NCBI RefSeq assembly: GCF_000503895.1
Contig: NC_022997.1
Span: 558,001-622,000, forward strand
Direction of reading: 5' to 3'
From: Hyphomicrobium nitrativorans NL23
GTDB taxonomy: Bacteria; Pseudomonadota; Alphaproteobacteria; Rhizobiales; Hyphomicrobiaceae
Length of the DNA stretch: 64,000 nucleotides
The stretch's first letter is position 1, and every line of letters starts with the position of its first letter. The notes under the pieces were generated by a model. The model did not search any database. It saw nothing but the letters and a program-made list of their open reading frames with translations, and was not told the origin of the DNA. Shown piece after piece: positions 8,697-17,773 of the stretch. A program made the translations under genes and the position numbers.

Positions 8697-9094
8697 CGGA
8701 CGGCTCGGTGCACTCGGTTTGCTTACAGGACGGGCAGCGATCGTCCCGCACCAGTTGCGGTTGATCCGCGGCACGGAGAAGCAGCCCTTGAGACAGAAGG
8801 AGTAGCGGTGGCTCGCGGGGCGGCCACTTGAGCAAAATCAATTCTTGATGAAAATAGTATAGAAGATGGGAAGATCGCGGCGACCTGTGGCCGTTTGCGC
8901 ACATCGCGAAGACCCCGCGCCGGTCTCCGCGCGCACCCCGGGGCACTTGGGCGTTCGCCCGCGCTCCGGCCGCTCCGGCAAGCCTTGTACAAGTTTGGAG
9001 TGCTATCTGCCGCTGATTAACGGCCGCGGGCTCTTCGCCTTGCGAGGCGCCGGGCGGAGATGGCGCGTGAACGCCCAAGATCAGAGGTGCGCGC
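8697..9094. other. Intergenic region between divergent heme and glycan units
   Basis: About 400 bases without a supported gene. It contains an AT-rich patch at about 8830-8875 in an otherwise GC-rich region, a likely promoter area for the minus-strand hutW unit. I could not identify a convincing Fur, RirA or Irr box by eye. Confidence 0.4.
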
Positions 9095-10339
9095 ATGAGC
9101 GGGATCAAACTCAGCTTCTGCATCCCGACGTACAATCGCGCCCCGTTTCTCGAAAACGCATTGTCGTATTTCGAGACCCGGTATCGGTTCGATTTCCCCT
9201 ACGAGATCGTGATTTCCGACAATGCCTCTGCCGACAACACGGCCGAGGTCGTCGAGGCGTTCCGTGCCCGCGGTTTGCCGATTCGCTATTATCGCCGCAG
9301 CTCGAACGGGGGCTCGCTCGCCAATTCCGCGAGCGCGTTTCACCATGCGCTCGGTACCTACGCCCTCAGTCATGCCGATGACGACACGCTCGTGCCTGAG
9401 GGGATCGTCGAGGCCGTGCGGTTCCTCGACGCCAATCCGGATGTCGTCGCGTGCCACGCGCCCTGGACGCTCTACAACGAGGTCGCAGGCAAAGACGTCA
9501 GCCAGTTCTACAGCGTCGATGCCAACCGTAAATTCGAGCGTGGCAGCTTCGCTGAGGTGTTTCAGTTCATGTACGAGCGCCACATCTTTCCTGAGATCGG
9601 CATCTACCGGGCGTCCGTGCTTAAATCGGCCTGGGTGCCGCGCGAGTTCTGTTTCTGGGCCTTCTCGTACCTTGCGCATTTTCTCGAAGAAGGCGCCGTC
9701 GCTTTCCTCAAGCGCCCGTTCTATCGCTCGGTGACGGTCTCGAAGGTCGCGGCGCGACAACAGGCCGGCAATGACCAGGTCATGACCGACTGGGACAAGT
9801 ATCGCGGCGGGCTCGAATACTTTCTCTATCTGGGCCTCAAGCGTGGCCGGATCCCCGACACGCGTGAGGCCCGCGCCGACTACGAGCAAAAATGCAGAGC
9901 CTTCACGCTCAACCGCATGGCCGTGGCCGTGCGGTTCTGGGCGGCGCGCAAGGACTATATCAAGGCCTACGAACTTTACACGCGCATGGCCATCGGCGGA
10001 TTGGGCGAGCATCCTGAGGTTGCAAAGCTCAGGCAGACCCTTCCGCTTATGGCGGGCATCCAGACTTTGGCGTGGCACGCCGCGTCACCGGCCGGAATCA
10101 AGAGGTTGATGCTGTCCGGCGTGGCGGATCGCGCGGCGCTTGAGGAGATGCTGCGGCAGCTCGGGCTGCCCGGCGAGATCGAGGTCGTCGAGGAGCCGAG
10201 CGTACACTCTCCAGAGGACGCCGAAAGCACCGCGGTCTTTGTCCCCAACGCGTCCAGCTACGACAGGTTCGTGTCCCTCGGCTACAAGCCAAATCTCATC
10301 TTTACCGATCGCGATCTTGTCGGGAATGTAGTGATCTGA
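9095..10339 (+). CDS. Family 2 glycosyltransferase
   Basis: A 414-residue cytosolic transferase. The GT-A start is clear (LSFCIPTYNRAPFLENAL, residues 6-23) and the metal-binding acidic motif is DDD at 95-97 in SHADDDTLVPEG. The catalytic domain takes the first 250 residues. The C-terminal 150 residues show no recognised domain. It presumably transfers a nucleotide-activated sugar to a surface glycan. First gene of an operon that also encodes sugar amination, acylation and methylation functions. Confidence 0.85.
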   Translation: MSGIKLSFCIPTYNRAPFLENALSYFETRYRFDFPYEIVISDNASADNTAEVVEAFRARGLPIRYYRRSSNGGSLANSASAFHHALGTYALSHADDDTLVPEGIVEAVRFLDANPDVVACHAPWTLYNEVAGKDVSQFYSVDANRKFERGSFAEVFQFMYERHIFPEIGIYRASVLKSAWVPREFCFWAFSYLAHFLEEGAVAFLKRPFYRSVTVSKVAARQQAGNDQVMTDWDKYRGGLEYFLYLGLKRGRIPDTREARADYEQKCRAFTLNRMAVAVRFWAARKDYIKAYELYTRMAIGGLGEHPEVAKLRQTLPLMAGIQTLAWHAASPAGIKRLMLSGVADRAALEEMLRQLGLPGEIEVVEEPSVHSPEDAESTAVFVPNASSYDRFVSLGYKPNLIFTDRDLVGNVVI

Positions 10340-10424
10340 GGGCGATTCGCCCTCCACGGCGTTCCGGCCCAAGAAGCCTGCGGCGTTCAGGCGGTGAGAT
10401 CGACCAAAGGGGGAAGGTCGAAGC

Positions 10425-11570
10425 ATGCGTGAAAGAATTCTCTACACGAAGCCGTCCATCACCGATCTCGAAACACGCTACGCGGCGGACGCGGCCGCGA
10501 ACGGCTGGGGCAGCCGCTGCTACGAGTATATCGACCGCTTCGAGCACGGCTTCAGGACGCACATCGGCAGCGAATTCGCCATTGCCACATCGAGCTGCAC
10601 GGGCGCGCTTCACATGGGACTTGCCGCGCTCGGCATCGGCGCGGGCGACGAGGTCATCCTCGCCGACACGAACTGGATCGCAACCGCGGCTCCCATCGTG
10701 CATCTCGGTGCGACACCCGTCTTCGCAGATATTCTCCCCGACACGTGGTGTCTCGATCCGGCAGACGCCGAACGCCATGTCACGCCGCGCACGCGCGCGA
10801 TCGTCGCCACGCACCTCTACGGCAATCTCTGCGACATGGATGCGCTGCTCGACCTCGGCCGGCGCACGGGGATACCCGTGATCGAGGATGCGGCGGAAGC
10901 GATCGGTTCGGTTTTCCACGGACGGCGCGCGGGCTCCATGGGGCTGTTCGGCGCGTTCTCGTTTCACGGCACAAAGACGCTCACGACCGGCGAAGGCGGC
11001 ATGTTCGTGACCAGCGATGCCGCGCTTTACGAGCGCGCGCTGACGCTCTCCAACCACGGGCGGGCACGCGGGGCGGCGCACGCGCTGTGGCCCGAGGCGG
11101 TCGGGTTCAAATACAAGATGACGAATATTGCGGCGGCCATCGGTTGCGCGCAGATCGAGCGCATCGCGGAGCTTGTGGCCCGCAAGCGTGAGATTCTCAA
11201 GGCGTACGAGACGCGTCTGTCCGCTCTTGCGGGCGTCTCGATGAACGCCGAGCCCGACGGAACGCTCAACGGCGCGTGGATGCCGACGGTGGTGTTCGAT
11301 GCCGCGAGCGGCGTCTCGCGCGAAGCGCTGCTCGCGGCGTTCGCAGCCGCCGATATCGACGTCCGCGTCTTCTTCCACCCGCTGTCCAGCCTGGCGATGT
11401 TCGAGAGCCGCCCGGACAACGCCGTGGCCTGGAGCATTCCCGGCCGCGCCATCAACCTGCCGAGCTACCACGACATGACGGAAGCCGACATCGACCGCGT
11501 CGCCTGGGCCGTGGCCGCCGCGGCGGAGCGCGCGAGGCGCACGGCGCCGCCTCTGAAGAAAACCGCATGA
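10425..11570 (+). CDS. DegT/DnrJ/EryC1/StrS-family sugar aminotransferase
   Basis: A 381-residue PLP enzyme. The catalytic Lys is K184 in SFHGTKTLTTGEGG, and the IEDAAEAIGS segment of the family precedes it. These enzymes convert keto-sugar nucleotides to amino sugars such as perosamine or 4-amino-4,6-dideoxy sugars. It starts at ATG 10425 after a purine-rich leader (GGGGGAAGG), and its stop overlaps the next start (ATGA 11567-11570). With the GNAT gene two positions downstream it suggests an N-acylated amino sugar. Confidence 0.88.
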   Translation: MRERILYTKPSITDLETRYAADAAANGWGSRCYEYIDRFEHGFRTHIGSEFAIATSSCTGALHMGLAALGIGAGDEVILADTNWIATAAPIVHLGATPVFADILPDTWCLDPADAERHVTPRTRAIVATHLYGNLCDMDALLDLGRRTGIPVIEDAAEAIGSVFHGRRAGSMGLFGAFSFHGTKTLTTGEGGMFVTSDAALYERALTLSNHGRARGAAHALWPEAVGFKYKMTNIAAAIGCAQIERIAELVARKREILKAYETRLSALAGVSMNAEPDGTLNGAWMPTVVFDAASGVSREALLAAFAAADIDVRVFFHPLSSLAMFESRPDNAVAWSIPGRAINLPSYHDMTEADIDRVAWAVAAAAERARRTAPPLKKTA

Positions 11571-12343
11571 CGGCGCGCACGAAAGCAGATGCGATGACCG
11601 AAGACGACCGCCTCGCATTTGAAGCCCACAAACGTGAGATGTCGCTCGCGCTCGGGCGGGACGATGAAGCATTCCGCAGCGCCCTCGACACGCTCGTATG
11701 TCTCGACAAGTACGACTACTCCTATCTGTGGTCGTGGATGGGCGTGCCGATCATCCAGATGCCCGCGGATGTGATGGCGACGCAGGAAGCGATCTGGAAC
11801 ACTAAGCCGGACATCATCGTCGAGACCGGAGTCGCGCGCGGCGGATCGATGATCTTCATGGCGTCGCTTTTGCAAGTCATCGGCAAGGGACAGGTCATCG
11901 GCGTCGACATCGACATCCGCGCGCACAATCGAGAGACGATCGAAAGCCACCTTCTTGCGCCCCGCATCACGCTGATCGAGGGCCCGTCGACCGCACCCGA
12001 AACTCTTGCCCGCGTGAGCGCCGAAATCCCGGACGGCGCGTCCGTCATGGTCGTGCTCGACAGCGACCACAGCCGCGATCACGTGCTGGCGGAGCTGCGT
12101 GCTTATGGCCCGCTGGTGACGGATGGCCAGTATCTCGTCGTCGCCGACACGCTGCTCGGACGGGGCGACGCCTCTCAGACGCCGACCAAGCGCTCGAAGG
12201 TTCTCTATCCGGGCAACGAGCCCTATGCGGCTCTCAAGGCCTACCTCGCCGAAACCGACCGTTTCGCGCCCGATCCCGTGCTCAACGGCAAACTCGTGCT
12301 TTCGAGCTCGCCCGGAGGATACTTGCGATGCAAAAGCCCCTAG
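11567..12343 (+). CDS. CmcI-like SAM-dependent O-methyltransferase
   Basis: A 258-residue protein of the cephalosporin hydroxylase CmcI/rhamnosyl O-methyltransferase family. Visible features are the SAM-binding IIVETGVARGGSMIFMASLL region, the GVDIDIRAHNR acidic loop and a VLDSDHSRDHV metal-site segment. In glycan clusters such enzymes methylate sugar hydroxyls. It is coupled to the aminotransferase by a four-base overlap and overlaps the following GNAT gene by 16 bases. Confidence 0.8.
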   Translation: MTARTKADAMTEDDRLAFEAHKREMSLALGRDDEAFRSALDTLVCLDKYDYSYLWSWMGVPIIQMPADVMATQEAIWNTKPDIIVETGVARGGSMIFMASLLQVIGKGQVIGVDIDIRAHNRETIESHLLAPRITLIEGPSTAPETLARVSAEIPDGASVMVVLDSDHSRDHVLAELRAYGPLVTDGQYLVVADTLLGRGDASQTPTKRSKVLYPGNEPYAALKAYLAETDRFAPDPVLNGKLVLSSSPGGYLRCKSP

Positions 12344-12864
12344 ATCGCGCGCCGCGTCACGTGACGTTCCGCGACGTGAGGGAAACGGACTTTCCTCTGC
12401 TGTTCTCCCTGCGGCGGGATATTCCGCTTCAAGCGCTTCTTCTCACGGTCCCTCCTGCTCTCGACGATGCGGCGCTCGAAGCGTGGATTCGCACGCGCCA
12501 GCAGGAGCCCGGCGGGCTCTTTCAGGTCGTGGAGGATGCGTCAGCGGGCGATGCGATCGGATTCGTTCAGATCACCCAGGTTCATCACCGCAACAGGGTT
12601 GGCTATGCGGGTGTATGCTTGGCGGCCCACGCGCGCGGACGAGGGTTGGGACAGGCGACGTTGCGCAAGCTGATCGACACCTCCCGCGACCAGCTCGGAC
12701 TGCTTAAGCTGATGTCGGAGGTGCGGATCGATAATTTCCCCGCGCTTCGCTACAATATGGTTGTGGGTTTCCACATCGTCGGAACGCTCAAAGCGCATTT
12801 CGTCGACGCGGCCGGCCTGCGCCATGACGCGTTGTTGCTCGAATGCCCTCTGGATCAGGTGTGA
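12328..12864 (+). CDS. GNAT-family N-acetyltransferase
   Basis: A 178-residue acyltransferase. The GNAT A motif is visible (VCLAAHARGRGLGQATLRKLID), followed by a RIDNFPALRYNMVVGF segment resembling the RimJ/RimL type. In this operon, after a sugar aminotransferase, it probably acetylates an amino-sugar nucleotide; protein substrates cannot be excluded. The start lies inside the preceding gene (16-base overlap). Confidence 0.75.
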   Translation: MQKPLDRAPRHVTFRDVRETDFPLLFSLRRDIPLQALLLTVPPALDDAALEAWIRTRQQEPGGLFQVVEDASAGDAIGFVQITQVHHRNRVGYAGVCLAAHARGRGLGQATLRKLIDTSRDQLGLLKLMSEVRIDNFPALRYNMVVGFHIVGTLKAHFVDAAGLRHDALLLECPLDQV

Positions 12865-12865
12865 C

Positions 12866-13594
12866 ATGACTGCTGTCGTCATTTCCCAGCCCATGCTGTT
12901 TCCCTGGCCGGGGCTGTTCGAGCAGATCATGCTCGCCGACGTCTATGTCCATCACGACGACGCCCAGTTCTCGCAAAGCAGCTTCACGCGCCGCATCCAG
13001 GTCAAGAACGGTGCCGGTGTCACGTGGATGACGATCCCGCTCAAGAACCGCCTAAACATGCACCAGCGCATCAACGAGCTCGAAGCCGCCGACGAGCCTT
13101 GGAAGCGTACGCACCGCAATCTGCTTCTCCGCACGCTCCGCGGGGCGCCATTTCTCGACGACGCCATCGCGCTTTTCGATTCCGCATGTCAGCAGACGTC
13201 CGTATGCGACCTCCTGATGGCTAGCATCGAGGAGCCATGCCGCTATCTCGGCATTGGCGGTGCGATGACGATCGCCCGGACGAGCACGCTCGGCATCGGC
13301 GAGCGTTCTTGGCAGCGCGTGCTGAAGGTCACCCAGGCGTTTGGCGGCACGCGCTACATCACGGGGCACGGGGCTGCCAACTATCTCGATCACGAGGCGT
13401 TCGAGGCCGCGGGTATCGCCGTCGATTACATGAATTACAGCCGCACGCCCTGGCCGCAATTCGGCGACGCCTTCACCCCGTTCGTCACGATCCTCGATCT
13501 CATTGCTCATACGGGGCCCAACGCCGTCGATTGCCTCCGTCCGGCAACGGTCGACTGGCGAGCGTTTCTGCAAATGGAAAGGATACCGGCATGA
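12866..13594 (+). CDS. WbqC-like family protein
   Basis: A 242-residue protein of the WbqC family, found in O-antigen and capsule clusters and of uncertain biochemical role. The signature is at the N terminus: ISQPMLFPWPGLFEQIMLAD, then VHHDDAQFSQSSFTRRIQ, and WMTIPLK about residue 50-57. It starts one base after the previous stop and its own stop overlaps the next ATG (13591-13594). Confidence 0.8.
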   Translation: MTAVVISQPMLFPWPGLFEQIMLADVYVHHDDAQFSQSSFTRRIQVKNGAGVTWMTIPLKNRLNMHQRINELEAADEPWKRTHRNLLLRTLRGAPFLDDAIALFDSACQQTSVCDLLMASIEEPCRYLGIGGAMTIARTSTLGIGERSWQRVLKVTQAFGGTRYITGHGAANYLDHEAFEAAGIAVDYMNYSRTPWPQFGDAFTPFVTILDLIAHTGPNAVDCLRPATVDWRAFLQMERIPA

Positions 13595-14451
13595 CACAGG
13601 ATGCCCTCGCGCCTTCGGGGTCGTTCCAAGCCGAGTTCGCGGCCAACGGCTATGTTCTCCTCAAGCAATTCTATGACCCCGAACAGGACATCGCGCCGAT
13701 CCAGGAGGACATCCGGGCCATCATCGCGCTGCTGTGCGAAAAGTATGGCGTCGACGCGCCGACAGCGACCTCGTGGGAGGCGATGACAGAAGCGTATCCC
13801 GCGCTCATCGCCAAAAACCGCGCCTGGGGCGGGGACGTCTACGACGCGATCAAGCAGGTTCCCGCATTCATGCAATTGGTGGCGAACAAGAGGAACGCCG
13901 CGCTGTTCGCGGCTTTGCGTCCGGGCTCGCAGCCCGGAATCGCGGCGAACGGCTACGGCATCCGCATCGACAATCCCGGCGAGGAAAAGTATCGGGCGCA
14001 GTGGCACCAGGAGTTTCCCGGCCAGTTGCGCAGCCTCGACGGCATCGTGTTCTGGACGCCGCTCGTTCCGGTCACGCCGGATATGGGGCCGGTTCAGATC
14101 GCCGAGGGCTCGCACGCCGAGGGCATCGTGCCGGTTTATGTGGACGATGCCGGTGCGGACAAGACGGGCGCCTACGCGCTTCACCTCGACAGAGCGGAGG
14201 AGCGGCTTCAGCGCTATCCTCAGGTCGCACCGCTTACGCAGCCCGGAGACCTCGTTCTGATGGATTTTCTTACGCTCCATCAATCCGGCTTCAACGTATC
14301 CAAGATCCCGCGGTGGAGCATTCAGTACCGCTATTTCAATTTCGCCGAGCCAACCGGAATACGCATCGGGTGGAAAGGGTCGTTCGCCGCCGGCGTCAAG
14401 TTCGAGGATGTCCTGCCCGAACTGCTCGTCGCTCGTGAGGATGCCGCATGA
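13591..14451 (+). CDS. Phytanoyl-CoA dioxygenase (PhyH)-like Fe/2-oxoglutarate oxygenase
   Basis: A 286-residue protein of the PhyH superfamily. Likely iron ligands are H139 and E141 (QWHQEF) and H230 (LTLHQSG), with R241 as the probable 2-oxoglutarate contact. Most PhyH enzymes use HxD, so the HxE form is a variation to check. In sugar clusters relatives hydroxylate or oxidise glycan building blocks. The gene overlaps both neighbours by four bases (ATGA). Confidence 0.75.
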   Translation: MTQDALAPSGSFQAEFAANGYVLLKQFYDPEQDIAPIQEDIRAIIALLCEKYGVDAPTATSWEAMTEAYPALIAKNRAWGGDVYDAIKQVPAFMQLVANKRNAALFAALRPGSQPGIAANGYGIRIDNPGEEKYRAQWHQEFPGQLRSLDGIVFWTPLVPVTPDMGPVQIAEGSHAEGIVPVYVDDAGADKTGAYALHLDRAEERLQRYPQVAPLTQPGDLVLMDFLTLHQSGFNVSKIPRWSIQYRYFNFAEPTGIRIGWKGSFAAGVKFEDVLPELLVAREDAA

Positions 14452-15611
14452 CTGCCTGCCGCGTATGCCGCGCGATGATCGGCGCGCCGGTCTTCGATGC
14501 TCCGGCGCCGGCGCTGACGTCGATCATGACCCTTCTCGATGTGCCGACGCGCGTCTTCGTCTGCGAGGGCTGTGGCCACGCGCAGTGCGAGGACATCCCC
14601 GACATCCAGGACTTTTACGATCGTGTCTACCGTATCTCGCTCGCGGGCGACGACCACGACCAGGTGTTCGCCGTGGAGACCGACGGACGCGTGATCTACC
14701 GGACCGATCACCAGGCCGGGATCGCACTTCGGCTGCTCGACATTCCTCGCGGAGCCCGCGTGCTCGACTATGGCGCGGCGAAATCCGATACGCTGCGCAA
14801 GATCTACGCCGCGCGCCCCGACATCCAGCCGCACGTGTTCGATGTCAGCACCGACTATGCGGCGGCGTGGCAGGGCTGGGTGCCGGAGGCCGCACAGGCC
14901 ACCTATGCTGTTCCGGCCGCGTGGCTAGGCACCTTCGATGTCGTCACGAGCTACTTCGTCATCGAGCACGTGCCCGATCCCGTTGCGTTCGTCCGCACCA
15001 TTGCATCCCTGCTGCGGCCCGGCGGCTCCGCGCTGCTCGCCCTGCCCGACGTCGATGCGAACCCCGGGGATATGGCGGTTGCGGACCACCTCAATCATTT
15101 CAGCGAGGCGTCCCTCTGGCGGCTCCTGGCGGATGCGGGGCTCACGGTGCGGACCCTCGACAAAGCGGCATTTCCCGGCGCCTTCTTCGTCACGGCAACC
15201 CGCACGGACGACGCGGCGCAGGATATACCGGCTTCGCTCGTCGCAGGCGCCGTCGCCCGCGCGCAAGAGATCTGTACGTTCTGGAAGGACGCCGCGGCGA
15301 GTCTCGACCAGCAGGCGGCGAGCTTCGCGGGCTGCAAGGCGGCAATCTACGGCGCGGGGTTTTATGGAAGCTGGATTTACAGCCGCATTCGAGACACGGT
15401 TCGTCTCGGAGCTGTCCTCGACCGGAATCCGCACCTGCAGGGTGGCACGCAGTTCGGCGTTCCGGTCCTGCCGCCCGAGCGCATTCCCGGCGACATCGAT
15501 GTGCTGTTCGTCGGGCTGAACCCGCTCAAAGCGCGCGACGCCATCGCGATGCAACCGTGGCTGCAGCGGTCGGGTCTCGCGCATGTTTGGATCTCTGGGA
15601 GCTTGACGTGA
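14448..15611 (+). CDS. Three-domain sugar methyltransferase (TylCIII/C-methyltransferase type)
   Basis: A 387-residue protein with the architecture of C-methyltransferases acting on nucleotide-linked sugars. There is an N-terminal zinc knuckle with two CxxC pairs (C4/C7 and C39/C42), a central SAM domain (VLDYGAAKSD, residues 105-114) and a C-terminal Rossmann-like domain (AAIYGAGFYGSW, about residue 300). Its stop overlaps a GTG at 15608 that begins a truncated epimerase gene. Last intact gene of the operon. Confidence 0.82.
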   Translation: MTACRVCRAMIGAPVFDAPAPALTSIMTLLDVPTRVFVCEGCGHAQCEDIPDIQDFYDRVYRISLAGDDHDQVFAVETDGRVIYRTDHQAGIALRLLDIPRGARVLDYGAAKSDTLRKIYAARPDIQPHVFDVSTDYAAAWQGWVPEAAQATYAVPAAWLGTFDVVTSYFVIEHVPDPVAFVRTIASLLRPGGSALLALPDVDANPGDMAVADHLNHFSEASLWRLLADAGLTVRTLDKAAFPGAFFVTATRTDDAAQDIPASLVAGAVARAQEICTFWKDAAASLDQQAASFAGCKAAIYGAGFYGSWIYSRIRDTVRLGAVLDRNPHLQGGTQFGVPVLPPERIPGDIDVLFVGLNPLKARDAIAMQPWLQRSGLAHVWISGSLT

Positions 15612-15640
15612 AGGTTCTCGTAACAGGCCATCTCGGCTAA
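15608..15640 (+). pseudogene. Truncated NAD-dependent epimerase/dehydratase start
   Basis: GTG 15608 overlaps the preceding stop (GTGA) and reads MKVLVTGHLG followed at once by TAA. This ten-residue sequence is the first strand and glycine loop of sugar-nucleotide SDR enzymes (VLVTGxxGxIG), so the gene once continued and has been cut off. No later part of an epimerase is visible in the 200 bases downstream. It most likely marks a deletion or recombination junction. Confidence 0.6.
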
Positions 15641-15852
15641 GCCGGGCCGGTCATCGCGCTCTGAGCCGCTGCCAGCGTCTCGGCCCTTAGGGCTTGCATC
15701 GCTTGCAGGCCAGTTCCCATCCATCGCTTGATGGCGCACTCGGCAGTAATGAGCGGCGCACGAGAATCGTCATGCGCCGTCGAGAGCCATGAGGAAAATG
15801 GTAGCCATGGGATTTTATGAAGACGGCGGATTAACGCTAAGTCATTGATTTT

Positions 15853-15929
15853 TGGCGCGCCCGAAAGGATTCGAACCTCTGACCCCCAGATTCGTAGTCT
15901 GGTGCTCTATCCAGCTGAGCTACGGGCGC
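15853..15929 (-). tRNA. tRNA-Arg (ACG)
   Basis: A cloverleaf is seen on the minus strand. The acceptor GCGCCCG (15923-15929) pairs with CGGGCGC (15857-15863). The D arm GCTCAGCTGGATAGAGC is followed by anticodon loop CTACGAA with anticodon ACG, then a T arm with GGTTCGAATCC. Discriminator G and an encoded CCA end are at 15853-15856. The A34 is normally edited to inosine in bacterial tRNA-Arg(ACG), allowing it to read CGU, CGC and CGA. Confidence 0.97.
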
Positions 15930-16076
15930 GTTGTTGCCTCTATGGGCCGGGTGAACCGGCCAATGCAACCGCTGGGCGGCGTGGAGCCGATGCGGTCTGG
16001 CAAGGCCGCCATTCCTAATCGCACATTTCGCAGAGCGCAAGGGTCTTTGGCACCCGTTTTTAGGGGTGCGGCCTTA

Positions 16077-17597
16077 TCAACGGACCGAGCGATCCGGAAG
16101 TTCGATCAGGAAGGTGGCGCCGAGCGGGGTTCCCGTGTCCACCAGTTCGAGTTTGCCGCCGTGGGCCGCCACCAGCTCGGAAGCGATGGCGAGGCCGAGG
16201 CCCGAGCCCTCTTTGCGTGTCGAGGCCTGGAAGGCCCGGAACAGGTTCGGGCGGATATGCCCCGGAATGCCGGGGCCGTCATCCGTCATCTCAATGAAAA
16301 TCTTGCGCCGTTCGCGCCAGGCGCGGACGCGGATCTCGCCCGGCTTGCCGTCGCCCCGGCTCTCGATGGCCTGGACGGCGTTGCGCGTCAGGTTGCTCAA
16401 GACACGGAACAGGTGCTCGTGATCGGCGTCGACGAGGAGCTGGTCTTCCATCTCCATGGTCCATGCCACCTTCTCGCGCGGCAGGCCGAAGCCCTCGGCC
16501 ACCTCTTCTAGAAGGGGCTTGAGCCGCATCAGCTCGCGGCGCGGTTCGGCTTCCTCCGCGCGGCCGAAGCGGAGCGACGAGTTGCAGAAGTTGATGGCCC
16601 GGTCCAGCGATGCGATCAGCTTCGGTGCGAACTGCTGCACGGTCGGGTCGGGGATCGTCGTCAGGCGATCCGAGATGAGCTGTGCGTTCGCCAGCATGTT
16701 GCGCAGGTCGTGGCTGATCTTGCTGACCGCAAGGCCTAGCTGGGCCAGGCGGTTCTTCTGCGTCAGAAGATGGGTCAGCTGGCGCTGCATGTGCGCAAGC
16801 TCGCGCTCGGCAGTGCCGATTTCGTCCGCGCGGCCGGACGGCGTGATGATGCGGCTCGTATCCTCAGGGTTCTCGCCGAAATGCAGCATGTTGCGCGAGA
16901 TGCGCATCATCGGCCGCACGAGCAGCCAGCTGATCGCGAAATAGACGAGGGCTGCGGTGAGCAGCGAAATGATGATCGAGAGATAGACGATGTTCATGCC
17001 GTAGGCGACCATCGCGCGGCGCAACGGCTCTTCCGGCAGCACGATCTCGATCACGTCGTCATAGCGCGGGCCGAGTGGGCCGATCACACGGATCACGCGG
17101 TCGTCGGACGCGAAGTAGATCGCGATCGCGTCGCGGATTTGAGACAGCCGCAGCGATAAATCTTCGCCGAGCGTGAGATCGGACTGCTGGCGAAGATCGA
17201 AGTGCTCGTCGATATTGAGCTCGGTGACGGGCGGAAGAATGAGGCGGCGGGCGCCGCCGCGGCGGATGGCGACCGCGCGGACAAGGGCCGTGCGCGTCAA
17301 CTCGTTGCGGAGCGCGGGCGGTACAGTGCGGCTCGGCACCGCCTCGGCGGCGAGAGAGGCGACGTGAGCGGCCGTCAGGCGGTCGTTCAGCCAACTGATG
17401 CGGTAGTTGGCAATCGAGGGCAGGAAGATCAGGATCTCCGCCAGCATGACGAACACGGCGGTGAGGAAGAGGAGCTTCGCCGGCAGCCCGACACGTAGCC
17501 AACTGCGACGCAGAGCGTGGAGGCGGGCGCTGAGCCACGGCCAGACGCTCGCGCTCCAGGAGCGCTTCTCCATCGGTTCGGCCACGTGCTCGTTCAT
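16077..17597 (-). CDS. Membrane sensor histidine kinase, orphan
   Basis: A 506-residue kinase. There are two transmembrane helices (about residues 41-62 and 202-228) around a periplasmic sensor of about 140 residues. A HAMP-like linker and a coiled segment lead to the H box KISHDLRNMLA (His about 296), then N box NLTRNAVQA, DDGPGIP and GSGLGLAIASELV. All catalytic elements are intact. No response regulator gene is adjacent, so its partner is elsewhere. ATG 17597 is chosen; a GTG at 17615 in frame is possible. Confidence 0.85.
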   Translation of the reverse strand: MNEHVAEPMEKRSWSASVWPWLSARLHALRRSWLRVGLPAKLLFLTAVFVMLAEILIFLPSIANYRISWLNDRLTAAHVASLAAEAVPSRTVPPALRNELTRTALVRAVAIRRGGARRLILPPVTELNIDEHFDLRQQSDLTLGEDLSLRLSQIRDAIAIYFASDDRVIRVIGPLGPRYDDVIEIVLPEEPLRRAMVAYGMNIVYLSIIISLLTAALVYFAISWLLVRPMMRISRNMLHFGENPEDTSRIITPSGRADEIGTAERELAHMQRQLTHLLTQKNRLAQLGLAVSKISHDLRNMLANAQLISDRLTTIPDPTVQQFAPKLIASLDRAINFCNSSLRFGRAEEAEPRRELMRLKPLLEEVAEGFGLPREKVAWTMEMEDQLLVDADHEHLFRVLSNLTRNAVQAIESRGDGKPGEIRVRAWRERRKIFIEMTDDGPGIPGHIRPNLFRAFQASTRKEGSGLGLAIASELVAAHGGKLELVDTGTPLGATFLIELPDRSVR

Positions 17598-17773
17598 ATC
17601 GCGGGGTATGCTCACTCCTGGACGGCGATTTCGTTCGCTCGGATTGCGATCGTGCTCTTGTGCCTGCCGCCACGCCTTCGCGGGAGAAGGCCGTCAGAGC
17701 GATTCTGGCACTTCACGCCCCGCGTGTCATCCTGCGTGCGCGGGGAGGATGAACACCTGCGCGATAAGGCCGG

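Noticed and set aside
17725-17752. Hairpin TCATCCT...AGGATGA between the histidine kinase and the flavoprotein
   Set aside because: Short stem, no T-run and no second copy seen; not enough to call a repeat or terminator.
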